From: RYN-122 sp963761655
Lineage (GTDB): Bacteria; Actinomycetota; Actinomycetes; Mycobacteriales; SCTD01
Direction of reading: 5' to 3'
DNA: 64,000 nucleotides
NCBI GenBank assembly: GCA_963761655.1
Contig: CAVXHI010000002.1
Coordinates: 930,001 to 994,000, forward strand
Part shown: piece by piece, positions 7,421 through 16,009 of the stretch
Layout of the letters: each line of letters begins with the position of its first letter
Numbering within the stretch: the first letter of the stretch is position 1
The notes under the pieces: generated by a model
Seen by the model: only the letters and a program-made list of their open reading frames with translations
The model's database searches: none
Told to the model about the DNA's origin: nothing
Position numbers and translations under genes: made by a program

Positions 7421-8270
7421 CCGGGGCAGCGACGGCCTGCAGGCACTCCTCCAGGACGGCGACGAAGCGCGCGGCGTCGACCGAGCAGGCGTCGTGGTCG
7501 GCCTCGAGCAGGTGCGGGGCCACGCCGAGGGCGTCGGCCAGGGCGTGCTGCTTGCGCGGCGGGACGAGCCGGTCCTTCGTCGTCACGAGGACCGCGGCGG
7601 GCGGCGTGAGCGTCCCCGCCCACCCGCTGCTGTCGAACCGGCCGAGCTCCCGGCCGGCCTCGGCGAGGTCCCGCGCGCTGCCGCGCGAGAGCTCCCCCGC
7701 GACCCAGGCGCTCTGCGCCGACGGCGTCCCCGCGAGGCGCAGGCCGGTCCGCCAGGCACCGGTGGGGAACAGCCCGAGGACGAGCCGCAGGCCGCCCATG
7801 GCCCGCCAGAAGACCTTCTGCGAGCGGTCGCTCCAGTCCAGCGCGGTCGCGCAGAGCACGAACCCGCCGACCCGCTCCGGGTGCCGCTTCGCGAGCAGCT
7901 GCGTCACCGGGCCGCCCATCGAGTAGCCGACGACGAGGACGCCGGACAGGTCGAGCGCCTCCAGCACCCCGGCGGCGTCGTCGGCGCAGTCCTGCAGCCG
8001 GAACGGGTCGGAGGCCCGCAGGCCCCGTCCGTGGCCGCGCAGGTCCATCGCGAGGACCCGGTAGCCGGCCGCTTGGAGCGGCCCGTAGGTCTGGGCCCAG
8101 TTCAGGTCGCTGGGGAACATCCACCCGTGGACCAGCAGCACCGGGCGGCCGTTGCCGCCGGAGTCGCGGACGAGGAACTCCCCGCGGTCGGGGACGACGA
8201 CGGTGCGGGCGGGCGGGAACGGCAGGGGCGGGACGGGGGCCCCGACCGGGCCTCGACGGCGACGGCTCAT
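7395..8270 (-). CDS. alpha/beta hydrolase
   Basis: This is a 291-residue alpha/beta-fold hydrolase. The oxyanion HGWMFPSD, the nucleophile elbow GYSMGG, the acid in TTKDRLVP and the histidine in EADHDACSV make a complete triad. The N-terminal Arg/Pro-rich stretch is not a signal peptide. It could be an esterase, lipase or C-C hydrolase. The ATG at 8270 is preceded by CAGACT seven bases upstream and lacks a ribosome-binding site. It is divergent from the ATP-grasp gene. Confidence 0.9.
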   Translation of the reverse strand: MSRRRRGPVGAPVPPLPFPPARTVVVPDRGEFLVRDSGGNGRPVLLVHGWMFPSDLNWAQTYGPLQAAGYRVLAMDLRGHGRGLRASDPFRLQDCADDAAGVLEALDLSGVLVVGYSMGGPVTQLLAKRHPERVGGFVLCATALDWSDRSQKVFWRAMGGLRLVLGLFPTGAWRTGLRLAGTPSAQSAWVAGELSRGSARDLAEAGRELGRFDSSGWAGTLTPPAAVLVTTKDRLVPPRKQHALADALGVAPHLLEADHDACSVDAARFVAVLEECLQAVAAPVRSAARPA

Positions 8271-8277
8271 GGACGCC

Positions 8278-8283
8278 AGTCTG
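8278..8283 (-). promoter_or_regulatory. putative leaderless -10 (CAGACT)
   Basis: Minus-strand CAGACT lies seven bases before the ATG of the alpha/beta hydrolase. Confidence 0.45.
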
Positions 8284-8300
8284 CCCACCGCCCGCGGACC

Positions 8301-8306
8301 TAGCGT
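8301..8306 (+). promoter_or_regulatory. putative leaderless -10 (TAGCGT), decides the start of the ATP-grasp gene
   Basis: TAGCGT abuts a GTG at 8307 and lies six bases before a second in-frame GTG at 8313. The spacing seen elsewhere in the window favours 8313. Confidence 0.45.
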
Positions 8307-8312
8307 GTGAGC

Positions 8313-9536
8313 GTGCTCGCGCTCTCCGGTCAGCAGGTCCTCGCGTCGTCGCTGCCGGGGGTGCCCGCGCTCGTCATGAACACCCACGTGACCGGGCTCG
8401 CCGTGGCGCGGTCCCTCGGGCGCGCGGGCGTCGCCGTCGTCGGGCTGGACAAGGAGCGCGGCGGCCTCGGGCAGCACAGCCGCCACCTCGCCGGCCTCGG
8501 TCTCGTGCCCGGGCCCGACGTCGACGGAGGGACGGCCCTCGCGGAGCACCTGCTCGCCCTCGGCCCGTCGTTCGCCGAGCGGCCCGTCCTGTTCCCGACC
8601 AACGACGACTGGGTGCTCGCCCTCGCGAGGCACCGCGACCGGCTCGAGGAGCACTACCGGTACCCGTTCGCGCCGTACGACGTCGTCCGGCGGGCGCTGA
8701 GCAAGACCGACCTCTACCGGGCGTGCGAGGCGCTGGGCGTGGCCTGCCCGCGGTCCTGGTACCTGGACGAGGGCGACCCGGCGGACGAGGTCCCGTACCC
8801 CTGCGTGCTCAAGCCCGACGACAGCCGCGGCTTCTACGACGCCTTCCAGGCCAAGGTCTTCGTCGTGCAGTCCCCCGAGGAGTTCCGGGCCCGGGTGGCC
8901 GAGTGCGCCGCGCTCGGCCTGTCGCTGGTCGCGCAGGAGTGGGTGCCGACCGGGCCCGGCGGGTTCTGGTCGGTCGCGTCCTACCTGTCCCCCGACGGCA
9001 CCCCCCGCGGCGTCTTCACCGGGCGGAAGCTCGAGCAGTGGCCGCCGGACTTCGGGACCTCGTGCCTGGCGGACGCCGTGTGGGACCCGGCGATCGCGCA
9101 GGCCGGCGTCCAGGTGCTGCAGGCGCTCGGCTACAGCGGCATCAGCGAGATCGAGTTCGTGCAGCACGCGGAGACGGGGCAGCACCTGCTGCTCGACGTG
9201 AACACCCGCGCCTGGAAGTGGGTCGGCCTGCCGGTCGCCGCCGGGATCGACCTGCCGCTGCTGGCGTACCGCGACGCCGTCGGGGAGGCCTTCACCGCCG
9301 GGCAGCAGGTCGACGGCACCCGGTGGGTGTTCCTGCGCGACTACCTGCCGCTGGTGAAGGCCCGGGCGAACACGGTCTGGGAGGCGCAGGTGACCAAGGA
9401 CGAGTGGGTCGACCTGCTCGCCGGGCGGCCGGGCCGGCTGGTCGACGGTGTGCACGACCCCGACGACCCCGAGCCCGGGTACGACGTCCTGTGGGGCGAG
9501 CTGACGGGCGGCGACGGGTACTCCTGCGCCTGCTGA
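8313..9536 (+). CDS. ATP-grasp carboxylate-amine/thiol ligase-like protein
   Basis: This is a 407-residue ATP-grasp protein like those annotated as D-aspartate ligase or carboxylate-amine ligase. An N-terminal Rossmann-like pre-ATP domain (VMNTHVTGLAVARSLGRAG) is followed by the ATP-binding lysine region YPCVLKPDDSR and the metal-binding HLLLDVNTRAWKW. These enzymes form an acylphosphate from a carboxylate and couple it to an amine or thiol. The substrates cannot be deduced, and no peptide-synthesis partner is adjacent. GTG 8307 is an alternative start. Confidence 0.83.
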   Translation: MLALSGQQVLASSLPGVPALVMNTHVTGLAVARSLGRAGVAVVGLDKERGGLGQHSRHLAGLGLVPGPDVDGGTALAEHLLALGPSFAERPVLFPTNDDWVLALARHRDRLEEHYRYPFAPYDVVRRALSKTDLYRACEALGVACPRSWYLDEGDPADEVPYPCVLKPDDSRGFYDAFQAKVFVVQSPEEFRARVAECAALGLSLVAQEWVPTGPGGFWSVASYLSPDGTPRGVFTGRKLEQWPPDFGTSCLADAVWDPAIAQAGVQVLQALGYSGISEIEFVQHAETGQHLLLDVNTRAWKWVGLPVAAGIDLPLLAYRDAVGEAFTAGQQVDGTRWVFLRDYLPLVKARANTVWEAQVTKDEWVDLLAGRPGRLVDGVHDPDDPEPGYDVLWGELTGGDGYSCAC

Positions 9537-9911
9537 TCAGCTCCGGTAGCGGAACCCGTCACGACGCCACTGGAACAGCGAGGGCCGCGGCAGCGGCGGT
9601 CCGGCGGGGACGGGCTCGGACCGGACCCGCGCCACCGGCGCGTCGTAGTCGGTGCGGGCGATCGCGTCCACGACGTCGTCCTCGGTGAACGCGTCGCTGC
9701 CCTCGACGGTCGGCACGAGCCCGACGAGGACGCCGTCGCGCAGGACCGTGGCGGTCAGCGACGCGCTGGCGTCGGCGCCCCACACGGCGAGCCGGCCGTC
9801 GGGCAGCGCCACCCCGACGCCGAACTGGTAGGTCGACGGGCGCTCGAGCTGCGCGGGCACGCCGCGCTCGCGCAGCGCCTCGACGACCCGGCGGGCCTTG
9901 AACTCCTCCAC
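9537..9911 (-). CDS. hypothetical protein, 124 aa
   Basis: No known family is recognised. The protein begins MEEFKARRVVEALRERGVPAQLERP and continues with alternating beta strands, one of which carries LAVWGADASASLTATVL. It ends with a basic aromatic tail (FQWRRDGFRYRS). It looks like a small soluble alpha/beta protein. The start is a GTG at 9911 directly behind a strong hairpin terminator, and no convincing promoter or ribosome-binding site is seen. Confidence 0.7.
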   Translation of the reverse strand: MEEFKARRVVEALRERGVPAQLERPSTYQFGVGVALPDGRLAVWGADASASLTATVLRDGVLVGLVPTVEGSDAFTEDDVVDAIARTDYDAPVARVRSEPVPAGPPLPRPSLFQWRRDGFRYRS

Positions 9912-9926
9912 GGGGCGGACAACGCC

Positions 9927-9960
9927 GAAGGCCGGCCCGGACGTTCCCGGGCCGGCCTTC
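9927..9960 (-). terminator. hairpin terminator, 14-bp perfect arms
   Basis: GAAGGCCGGCCCGG (9927-9940) pairs perfectly with 9947-9960 across a six-base loop. It sits 12 bases past the stop of the coiled-coil gene and separates it from the hypothetical gene at 9911. There is no U-run, as is usual in this GC range. Confidence 0.75.
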
Positions 9961-9971
9961 GAGCGGAGCGG

Positions 9972-11128
9972 TCAGACGGAGGCGCTGAGCGCGGTGAGGC
10001 GCTCCTGCGCGGCCGCGAGCACGCCCTTGCGGGCCTTGTGGGCCGCCTCGAACGCGAGCAGCTGCTCGAGCTCGGCGACGTCCTCGGTGTCGCGGACGTG
10101 GCTCATGATCCGGTCGCCGGAGAGCTTCTCGTAGCCGGCGAACGGGTGCGCGACGTCGCCGGTGCCGGTGAGGTCGACGACGTCGTCGGACAGCTCGGCC
10201 GCGGCCTCCTTGGCCTCCTCGGCGAGGTCCGCGACGGTGGTGTCCGCGGCCTCGACGACGCGTCTGCGACGACGTCCTCGGTCTTGTCGACGACGTCGGA
10301 CGCGGTCTCGGCCACGGTCGCGGCGGTGTCGGACGCGACCTGGGTGACGGTCCGCGCGACGTCGGACGCCTTCTCCTCGACCGTGTCGACGGCCTCGGCG
10401 ACGACGCCCTCCACCCCGGTGGCTGCCGCGGTCGCGACGTCCGAGGTGCGCTGGGTGGCCTTGCGGGCGGCGGCGACGCCCTTGTCGAGGGCCTCGTCCG
10501 CCGTGGACACGGCGCTGGTCAGCGCGTCCTGCACCTGGACGGGCGTCTTCTTCCACAGCAGCGCGGAGGCGGCGTTGACGGCACTGGCAGCAGCACCGAA
10601 CGGCACGGCGACGACCTTGCGGACGTTGCCGACGACGGCCTGCACCGGGGTGGCGCGCAGCAGCGACGTGCCGGTGCGGCCGACCTCGGCGAGGCGCTCC
10701 TCGAGCCACTCGATGGTGGCGGTCTGGGCGGTCTCGAGGCGGTCGAAGACCGGCAGCAGGGAGGTCTCGCCGAGCGAGACGGCCAGGCCGCGGGCGTAGC
10801 GGGCGCGCTCGCGCAGCTGGTGCTCGAGGGTGAGGTCGCCGAGCAGGGCGCCCTGCAGGGTCTGGACCTGGTTGAGCTGCGTGGTGGCGAAGGCGCCGAC
10901 CTTGCTGACGGCGGAGCCGACGACGTCGGGGGTGCCGCCGAGCTGCTTGATCGCGGACCCGATGATCACCGTGCGCTCGCGGGCCTTCTTCACGTTCTCG
11001 GCGAGCTCGGTCTCGAGCGCCGTGGTGCGGGCCTGCGTGCGGCGCACCGTGGCGATGGTCTGCTCGAAGGCGGTGAGGCGGAGCAGGTTCTGCAGCTCGG
11101 TGACGAGCATGTCCTTGGTGACGGGCAC
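9972..11128 (-). CDS. long coiled-coil protein, frameshifted
   Basis: The product is a mainly helical protein of about 385 residues with no catalytic motif. Residues 1-190 (LLRLTAFEQTIATVRRTQART and on) are amphipathic helices. They are followed by Val/Ala/Thr/Asp-rich heptad-like segments (VARTVTQVASDTAATVAETASDVVDKTEDVV). That frame becomes Arg/Pro/Ser nonsense after DVVADA near base 10258. The neighbouring frame carries the natural continuation VVEAADTTVADLAEEAKEAA and a well-formed C-terminus ending LAAAQERLTALSASV at 9972. One base appears to be missing at about 10255-10262. The protein resembles apolipoprotein- or phasin-like helical proteins, and its function is unknown. The ATG at 11128 has a GGAGGAA-type ribosome-binding site. 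Confidence 0.75.
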
Positions 11129-11214
11129 GGGGTTCCTCCGGAGGTCGACTGAGACCAGTGTGCCCTGGTGCTGCCTGTTGCAAGCACCCTGCTAGCAGTG
11201 ACGCCGCTCACCCC

Positions 11215-11220
11215 TAGGCT
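11215..11220 (+). promoter_or_regulatory. putative leaderless -10 (TAGGCT)
   Basis: TAGGCT lies exactly six bases before the ATG at 11227, and no ribosome-binding site is present. Confidence 0.5.
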
Positions 11221-11226
11221 GGCGGC

Positions 11227-12246
11227 ATGCGCTTCGGGTACTGGATGCCGATCTTCGGGGGCTGGCTGCGGAACGTCGCAGACGAGTCGATGCCCCTCAC
11301 GTGGGAGTACCTGCGCGACCTCGCGGTGGAGAGCGAGCGGTCGGGCTTCGACCTGTCGCTGATCGCCGAGCTGAACCTCAACGACATCAAGGGCCACCGG
11401 GCGCCGTCGGTCGACGCCTGGACGCTCGCTCCCGCGATCGCGGCCGTGACGCAGCGGCTCGAGCTCATGCTCGCGGTCCGCCCGAACTACCACTCCCCCG
11501 CCCTGACGGCGAAGGCCCTGTCGACGCTGTCGCTGCTGGCCCCGGACCGGGTCAGCCTCAACGTCGTCAGCTCCTGGTGGAAGGACGAGGCCGCCCAGTA
11601 CGGCGCGCCGTTCGACGTCCACGACGCCCGGTACGCCCGCACCGAGGAGTGGATGGGCCTGGTGCAGCGCCTGCTCACCGAGGACACCGTCACCCACTCC
11701 GGCGACCTCTACGAGCTCGAGGGCTGCATCGTCGAGCCGAAGCCCGCGACCCTCCCGACCTTCTACATGGGCGGGGAGTCGCCCCGGGCCAAGGAGGTCA
11801 TCAGCCGGTACGGGACGGCGTACGTCATGCACGGCGACCCGCCGGAGGTCATCGCCGCGAAGGTCCAGGACATGAGCGCCCGCGCCGCAGAGCACGGCAA
11901 GACGTTCTCGTTCGGGGTCAGCGGCTACGTGATCGTGCGCGACAGCGAGGCCGAGGCACAGGAGGAGCTCGCCCGGCTCCTGGACGTGAAGGCCAGTCCC
12001 GAGGCGTACGCCAGCTACCAGGACTTCGTCGCCGGCAGCCAGCTCGAGTCGCAGGTCTCGCTCGAGGAGTACAGCGTCAGCAACCGCGGCCTGCGGGCCG
12101 GGCTGGTCGGCACGCCGGCGCAGGTGACCGAGCGGATCCGCGCCTACGAGGAGGCCGGCGTCGACCTGCTGCTGCTGCAGTTCTCGCCGCAGCGCGAGGA
12201 GATGGCCCGCTTCGGCCGGGACGTGATCGCGGGGTACTCCCGCTAG
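11227..12246 (+). CDS. LLM-class FMNH2-dependent monooxygenase
   Basis: This 339-residue TIM-barrel flavin enzyme belongs to the bacterial luciferase-like (SsuD/SfnG) family. It starts MRFGYWMPIFGGW and contains LMLAVRPNYHSPALTAK and RVSLNVVSSWWKDEA, which closely match alkanesulfonate and dimethylsulfone monooxygenases. The C-terminal block GTPAQVTERIRAYEEAGVDLLLLQFSP is also typical. These enzymes use reduced FMN and oxygen to release sulfite or sulfinate from organosulfur compounds. No flavin reductase or sulfonate transporter is adjacent, so its role is inferred from family only. Its stop shares a CTAG with the convergent gene. Confidence 0.91.
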   Translation: MRFGYWMPIFGGWLRNVADESMPLTWEYLRDLAVESERSGFDLSLIAELNLNDIKGHRAPSVDAWTLAPAIAAVTQRLELMLAVRPNYHSPALTAKALSTLSLLAPDRVSLNVVSSWWKDEAAQYGAPFDVHDARYARTEEWMGLVQRLLTEDTVTHSGDLYELEGCIVEPKPATLPTFYMGGESPRAKEVISRYGTAYVMHGDPPEVIAAKVQDMSARAAEHGKTFSFGVSGYVIVRDSEAEAQEELARLLDVKASPEAYASYQDFVAGSQLESQVSLEEYSVSNRGLRAGLVGTPAQVTERIRAYEEAGVDLLLLQFSPQREEMARFGRDVIAGYSR

Positions 12247-12653
12247 CCGACGAGGCCTAGCAGGTCGAGGGCGTCGACGTCGGCGCTGCCGGCGGGCACG
12301 ACGCGCTGCGCGGGGACCAGCTCGTGGACGCTGGCCACCGGGGCGTCCAGGTCGAGCACCCGCACGACCTGCACGGGTGCGTGCGCCGGCACCTCGGGCT
12401 CCTCGGGCTCCTCGTCCGCGAGGAGCTGCTCGGGCTCGTCCTCCCAGCCGACGACGTCGACGCCGCCGCAGCAGGCGCAGGTCAGGCGCAGCTCGCCGTC
12501 GTGCCAGCCCTCGCCGGCGAGCCAGGCCCGCAGCCCCTTGCGGCCGCTCCAGGTCAGGACGAGCGGACGCTCCTCGCTGCCGCACGGGAGGCAGAAGCCG
12601 TCCCAGCGCGTCACGAGGGCCACGGGGTGCAGGGCGGCAGGTCGGCGGGTCAC
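12243..12653 (-). CDS. hypothetical protein with CxxC pairs
   Basis: This is a 136-residue protein with two zinc-ribbon-like cysteine pairs (CLPCG near residue 24 and CACCGG near residue 60), followed by an acidic Glu/Pro-rich linker and a short Val-rich end. It could be a small metal-binding adaptor. I do not recognise the family. GTG 12653 is the first plausible start, although a GTG about 30 bases further in is possible. Confidence 0.6.
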   Translation of the reverse strand: MTRRPAALHPVALVTRWDGFCLPCGSEERPLVLTWSGRKGLRAWLAGEGWHDGELRLTCACCGGVDVVGWEDEPEQLLADEEPEEPEVPAHAPVQVVRVLDLDAPVASVHELVPAQRVVPAGSADVDALDLLGLVG

Positions 12654-12803
12654 CCTCGAGGCATCGGCAGGTCCCCGCTGTTCCTGCAGGGTCAGGACGG
12701 GTGGAGGTGTCGGCACCGACGGACTACGGCCTGACCACCCGTCCGGGTGGTCAGGCGGGGCGGCCCGGCACGGGGCCGCAACAGTCCTGCAACGTGCTGC
12801 GGG

Positions 12804-12809
12804 CAGGCT
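12804..12809 (+). promoter_or_regulatory. putative leaderless -10 (CAGGCT)
   Basis: CAGGCT lies seven bases before the GTG at 12817 and only one base before another in-frame GTG at 12811, which favours 12817 as the start. Confidence 0.35.
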
Positions 12810-12816
12810 GGTGCCC

Positions 12817-13950
12817 GTGACCCCCGAGACCGACGCCGTGGACCCGCTGCCTCTCGCCGGCTTCACCGTCGCCGTGACGGCTGCCCGCCGCCGCGAGGAG
12901 CTGAGCGGGCTGCTGGTGCGCCGGGGCGCGCGCGTGGTCGAGGCGCCGGCCATCCGGATCGTCCCCACGCGGGACGACGACGAGCTGCTCGCCGCCACCC
13001 GCGCCTGCCTCGCCGCTCCGCCCGACGTCGTCGTCGTCACCACCGGGATCGGCTTCCGCGGCTGGATGGAGGCGGCCGACGGCTGGGGGCTCGGCGAGGA
13101 GCTGCGCGCGGGCCTGGCCGCGGTGGAGGTGCTGGCCCGCGGGCCCAAGGCGAAGGGCGCCGTCCGCGCGGCCGGCCTCACCGAGGCGTGGTCGCCGCAG
13201 AGCGAGGCGTCCGACGAGGTGCTCGCCCGGCTGCTCGCGGAGGGGGTGCGGGGCCGGACCGTGGCGGTGCAGCTGCACGGCGAGCCCGTGCCCGGGTTCT
13301 CCGCCGCCCTGCGCGACGCCGGGGCGGTGGTGGTCGAGGTGCCGGTCTACCGGTGGGTGCCGGCTGACGACCTCGCGCCGCTGCGCCGCCTGACGGCCTC
13401 GATCGCCGCCGCGGCCGTGGACTGCGTGACCTTCACCAGCGCTCCGGCGGTCGCGTCGCTGCTGGGCGTCGCCGCGCAGGAGGGCCGTCGGGACGACGTC
13501 CTCGCTGCCCTGTCCGGGCCGGTGCTGGCCGCGTGCGTCGGGCCGGTCACCGCCGCGCCGCTCCAGCGGCTGGGCGTGCCGACGGTGCAGCCGGAGCGGT
13601 CCCGGCTGGCCGCCCTGGTGCGGACCGTCGTCGAGGAGCTGCCGGCGCGGCAGACCCGCCGGGCCGCCGCCGGGGAGCACCTGCTCGAGCTGCGCGGGCA
13701 CACCGTCCTCGTCGACGGCCGGCCGGTCGACCTCACCGCCCGTCAGGCGGGCGTGCTGTCCGCCCTGGTCGAGGCGGGCGGCGGGGTGCTGTCCCGCCCG
13801 GAGCTGCTGCGCCGGGCCTGGAGCGGCGAGGCCGCCGACGAGCACGCCGTCGAGATGACCGTGGCCCGGCTCCGCGGCGCCCTCGGGCCGGCGGGCGTCG
13901 TCGTGCAGACGGTCGTGAAGCGCGGCTACCGCCTGGCGGCCCCGGTCTGA
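12817..13950 (+). CDS. HemD-like uroporphyrinogen-III synthase fused to winged-helix DNA-binding domain
   Basis: Residues about 10-270 form a uroporphyrinogen-III synthase (HemD) fold (FTVAVTAARRREELSGLL, VVVTTGIGFRGWMEA, VDCVTFTSAPAVASLL). Residues about 285-377 form an OmpR/PhoB-type winged helix (VDLTARQAGVLSALVEAGG, VEMTVARLRGAL, VQTVVKRGYRLAAP). Proteins with this architecture include the actinobacterial nitrate/nitrite assimilation activator NnaR. This one is therefore more likely a transcription factor than a haem enzyme. No nitrate genes lie in the window, though an FNT channel that might carry nitrite does. It is transcribed towards the TetR gene. Confidence 0.87.
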   Translation: MTPETDAVDPLPLAGFTVAVTAARRREELSGLLVRRGARVVEAPAIRIVPTRDDDELLAATRACLAAPPDVVVVTTGIGFRGWMEAADGWGLGEELRAGLAAVEVLARGPKAKGAVRAAGLTEAWSPQSEASDEVLARLLAEGVRGRTVAVQLHGEPVPGFSAALRDAGAVVVEVPVYRWVPADDLAPLRRLTASIAAAAVDCVTFTSAPAVASLLGVAAQEGRRDDVLAALSGPVLAACVGPVTAAPLQRLGVPTVQPERSRLAALVRTVVEELPARQTRRAAAGEHLLELRGHTVLVDGRPVDLTARQAGVLSALVEAGGGVLSRPELLRRAWSGEAADEHAVEMTVARLRGALGPAGVVVQTVVKRGYRLAAPV

Positions 13951-13951
13951 C

Positions 13952-14542
13952 CTAGGGCCGGTGCGCGTCGACCGGCACCCGCAGGGCCGCCTGCACGAAG
14001 CCGTCGACGTCGTCCCCGCCGAGCAGACCGTTCTGCTCGAGCGAGGTCAGCCCGTGGACGGTGCCCCAGCAGAGCCGGGCGAGGTCGGTCGCGTCGGGGG
14101 CGGCCAGGGTCCCGGCGTCCAGGCACTCCTGCACGGTCTGCACCAGGACGCCGAAGGTCGAGGCGCGGCTGCCCGCCCGGGCCCGGTGCGTGGGCGTGAA
14201 GCCGGGGACGGCCCGGCCGAACATCACCGAGAAGAACCAGGGCTCGGCGCGGGCGAAGGCCCGGTAGGCGTGGCCGAGGGCGTAGATCCGCTCGGGGTCG
14301 CCGACGGGCGGGGCGGTCTCCAGGGCCTGCCGCTGGGCGGCGGCGAGCCGGCGGAACCCCTCGGCGTACAGGGCCGCGACGAGGCCGGGCTTGCCGCCGA
14401 ACAGCGTGTAGACGAGCTGGGTCGAGCCGCCCGCCTCCGCAGCGACCTTGCGCAGCGACAGCCCGTGCGGGCCCTGCTCGGCGAGCACGCGTGCAGCGAC
14501 CTCGACGAGGGCGCGGTGGCGCGGGTCCTCGTCGTCGTCCAT
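13952..14542 (-). CDS. TetR family transcriptional regulator
   Basis: This 196-residue repressor has an N-terminal helix-turn-helix (residues about 10-55, LSLRKVAAEAGGSTQLVYTLFGGKPGLVAALYAEGFRR) and a C-terminal ligand-binding domain of the TetR_C type with an AxxRLCWGTVHGLTSLE helix. It is divergent from the MFS exporter, and a 13-base palindrome lies between them, so it most likely represses that exporter and itself. CAGACT lies six bases before its ATG. Confidence 0.92.
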   Translation of the reverse strand: MDDDEDPRHRALVEVAARVLAEQGPHGLSLRKVAAEAGGSTQLVYTLFGGKPGLVAALYAEGFRRLAAAQRQALETAPPVGDPERIYALGHAYRAFARAEPWFFSVMFGRAVPGFTPTHRARAGSRASTFGVLVQTVQECLDAGTLAAPDATDLARLCWGTVHGLTSLEQNGLLGGDDVDGFVQAALRVPVDAHRP

Positions 14543-14548
14543 GCCGCC

Positions 14549-14554
14549 AGTCTG
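14549..14554 (-). promoter_or_regulatory. putative leaderless -10 (CAGACT) of the TetR gene
   Basis: Minus-strand CAGACT lies six bases before the ATG of the TetR regulator. Confidence 0.45.
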
Positions 14555-14568
14555 CTGGACGACGGGCC

Positions 14569-14581
14569 ATAACGCTGTTAT
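14569..14581. promoter_or_regulatory. palindromic operator between TetR and MFS genes
   Basis: ATAAC-GCT-GTTAT is a perfect palindrome in a notably A/T-rich patch, and it includes a -10-like TTATAC for the exporter. Its position between divergent regulator and transporter genes marks it as the likely TetR operator. Confidence 0.65.
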
Positions 14582-14614
14582 ACCTGCGTTCTCACCGCTG
14601 ATCCGGAGGTCCTC

Positions 14615-16009
14615 GTGACGCTCGCCCACGCCCCGACGGACGTCGTCCCCGCCCACGCCTGGCGCGTGCTGGCGGTGTCCGCGGCCGGTGTCTTCGTCGT
14701 CTTCCTCGACGCCACCGTCGTCAACATCGCCTTCCCGGCCCTGTCGGCCGACTTCCCGGACGTCAGCCGGGCCGGCCTGTCGTGGGTGCTCAACGCCTAC
14801 GCCGTCGTCTTCGGTGCGCTGCTGGTCACCTGCGGCCGGCTCGCCGACGCCCGCGGCCGCAAGCAGGTCTTCCTCGCCGGCCTCGTGGTGTTCGCCCTCG
14901 CCTCGGCGCTGTGCGGGCTGGCCCCGAGCGTCCCCGCCCTCGTGGCCGCACGGGCGCTGCAGGCCGGGGGCGCGGCGCTGCTGGTCCCCGCGTCCCTGGC
15001 ACTGCTGCTGCCGGAGTTCCCCGCGAGCCGGCGGGCCACCGCCGTCGGCCTGTGGGGAGCCGTCGGCGCCGTCGCGGCGGCCACCGGCCCCACCCTGGGG
15101 GCGCTGCTCGTCGAGGGCCCGGGCTGGCGCTGGGTGTTCCTCGTCAACCTGCCGTTCTGCGCGGTCGCCGTCGCGGTCGGACGGCGGGTGCTCCGCGAGT
15201 CGACCGGCTCGGTGCCCGAGGGCGGCCGCCCCGACGTGCTCGGCGTCGTCCTGGTGACCGCCGTCTTCGGCCTGCTGTCGCTCGGGATCGTCGAGGGGCC
15301 GGCGTGGGGCTGGGGCTCGGTGCGCGTGCTCGGCGCCTTCGCGGCCGCCGCCGTGCTGGCCCCCCTGCTCGTCGCCCGCGCGCTGCGGCACCCCAGCCCG
15401 GTGCTGCCGGTGCGGCTGTTCGAGCAGCGGTCGTTCTCGCTGGCGACCGTCGGGACGCTGCTGTTCGGCGCCGCCTTCTTCGGCACCATCCTGTGCAACG
15501 TCCTGTTCCTCACCGGCGTCTGGCAGTACTCCGTCCTGCGCACCGCCGTCGCGATCCTGCCGAGCCCCCTGCTCGCCGCCGCGACGGCACCGCTCGCCGG
15601 GCGCCTCGCCGACCGGTACGGCTTCCGCGTCGTCATCGTCCCCGGCGCCCTGTCGATGGCCGCCGGCCTGCTGTTCCTCGCCTCCGCGACCGACGCCGGG
15701 CCCGCCTACGCCAGCCGCTTCCTGCCCGGCAGCATCCTCATCGGCCTCGCCATCGGCTCCGCCTTCGCCACGCTCGGTGCGGCGTCGGCGAGCGCCCTGC
15801 CGCCCGAGCAGTTCGCGGCCGGCTCGGCGGTCAACGCGACGGCCCGCCAGCTCGGCGCGGTCCTCGGCGTCGCGGTGCTCGTCGCGGTCCTCGGGGAGCC
15901 CGGCCCGGCCGAGGCCCTGTCCGCCTTCCACCGCTCGTGGACGGTCATCGCGGTCGCCGCGGGCGGCTGCGCCGTCGTGTGCCTCGGGCTGCGCCCGCGT
16001 CAGGACTGA
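14615..16009 (+). CDS. MFS multidrug exporter, DHA2 type
   Basis: This 464-residue membrane protein has about 14 predicted helices and is of the EmrB/QacA drug:proton antiporter family. Motif D1 (FLDATVVNIAFPAL) sits in helix 1, motif A (GRLADARGRK) in loop 2-3 and motif C (ALQAGGAALLVPAS) in the helix 4-5 region. It starts at GTG 14615, five bases after a strong GGAGGT ribosome-binding site. It is probably controlled by the divergent TetR protein through the palindrome at 14569. Its last 10 bases overlap mobA on the other strand. Confidence 0.92.
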   Translation: MTLAHAPTDVVPAHAWRVLAVSAAGVFVVFLDATVVNIAFPALSADFPDVSRAGLSWVLNAYAVVFGALLVTCGRLADARGRKQVFLAGLVVFALASALCGLAPSVPALVAARALQAGGAALLVPASLALLLPEFPASRRATAVGLWGAVGAVAAATGPTLGALLVEGPGWRWVFLVNLPFCAVAVAVGRRVLRESTGSVPEGGRPDVLGVVLVTAVFGLLSLGIVEGPAWGWGSVRVLGAFAAAAVLAPLLVARALRHPSPVLPVRLFEQRSFSLATVGTLLFGAAFFGTILCNVLFLTGVWQYSVLRTAVAILPSPLLAAATAPLAGRLADRYGFRVVIVPGALSMAAGLLFLASATDAGPAYASRFLPGSILIGLAIGSAFATLGAASASALPPEQFAAGSAVNATARQLGAVLGVAVLVAVLGEPGPAEALSAFHRSWTVIAVAAGGCAVVCLGLRPRQD

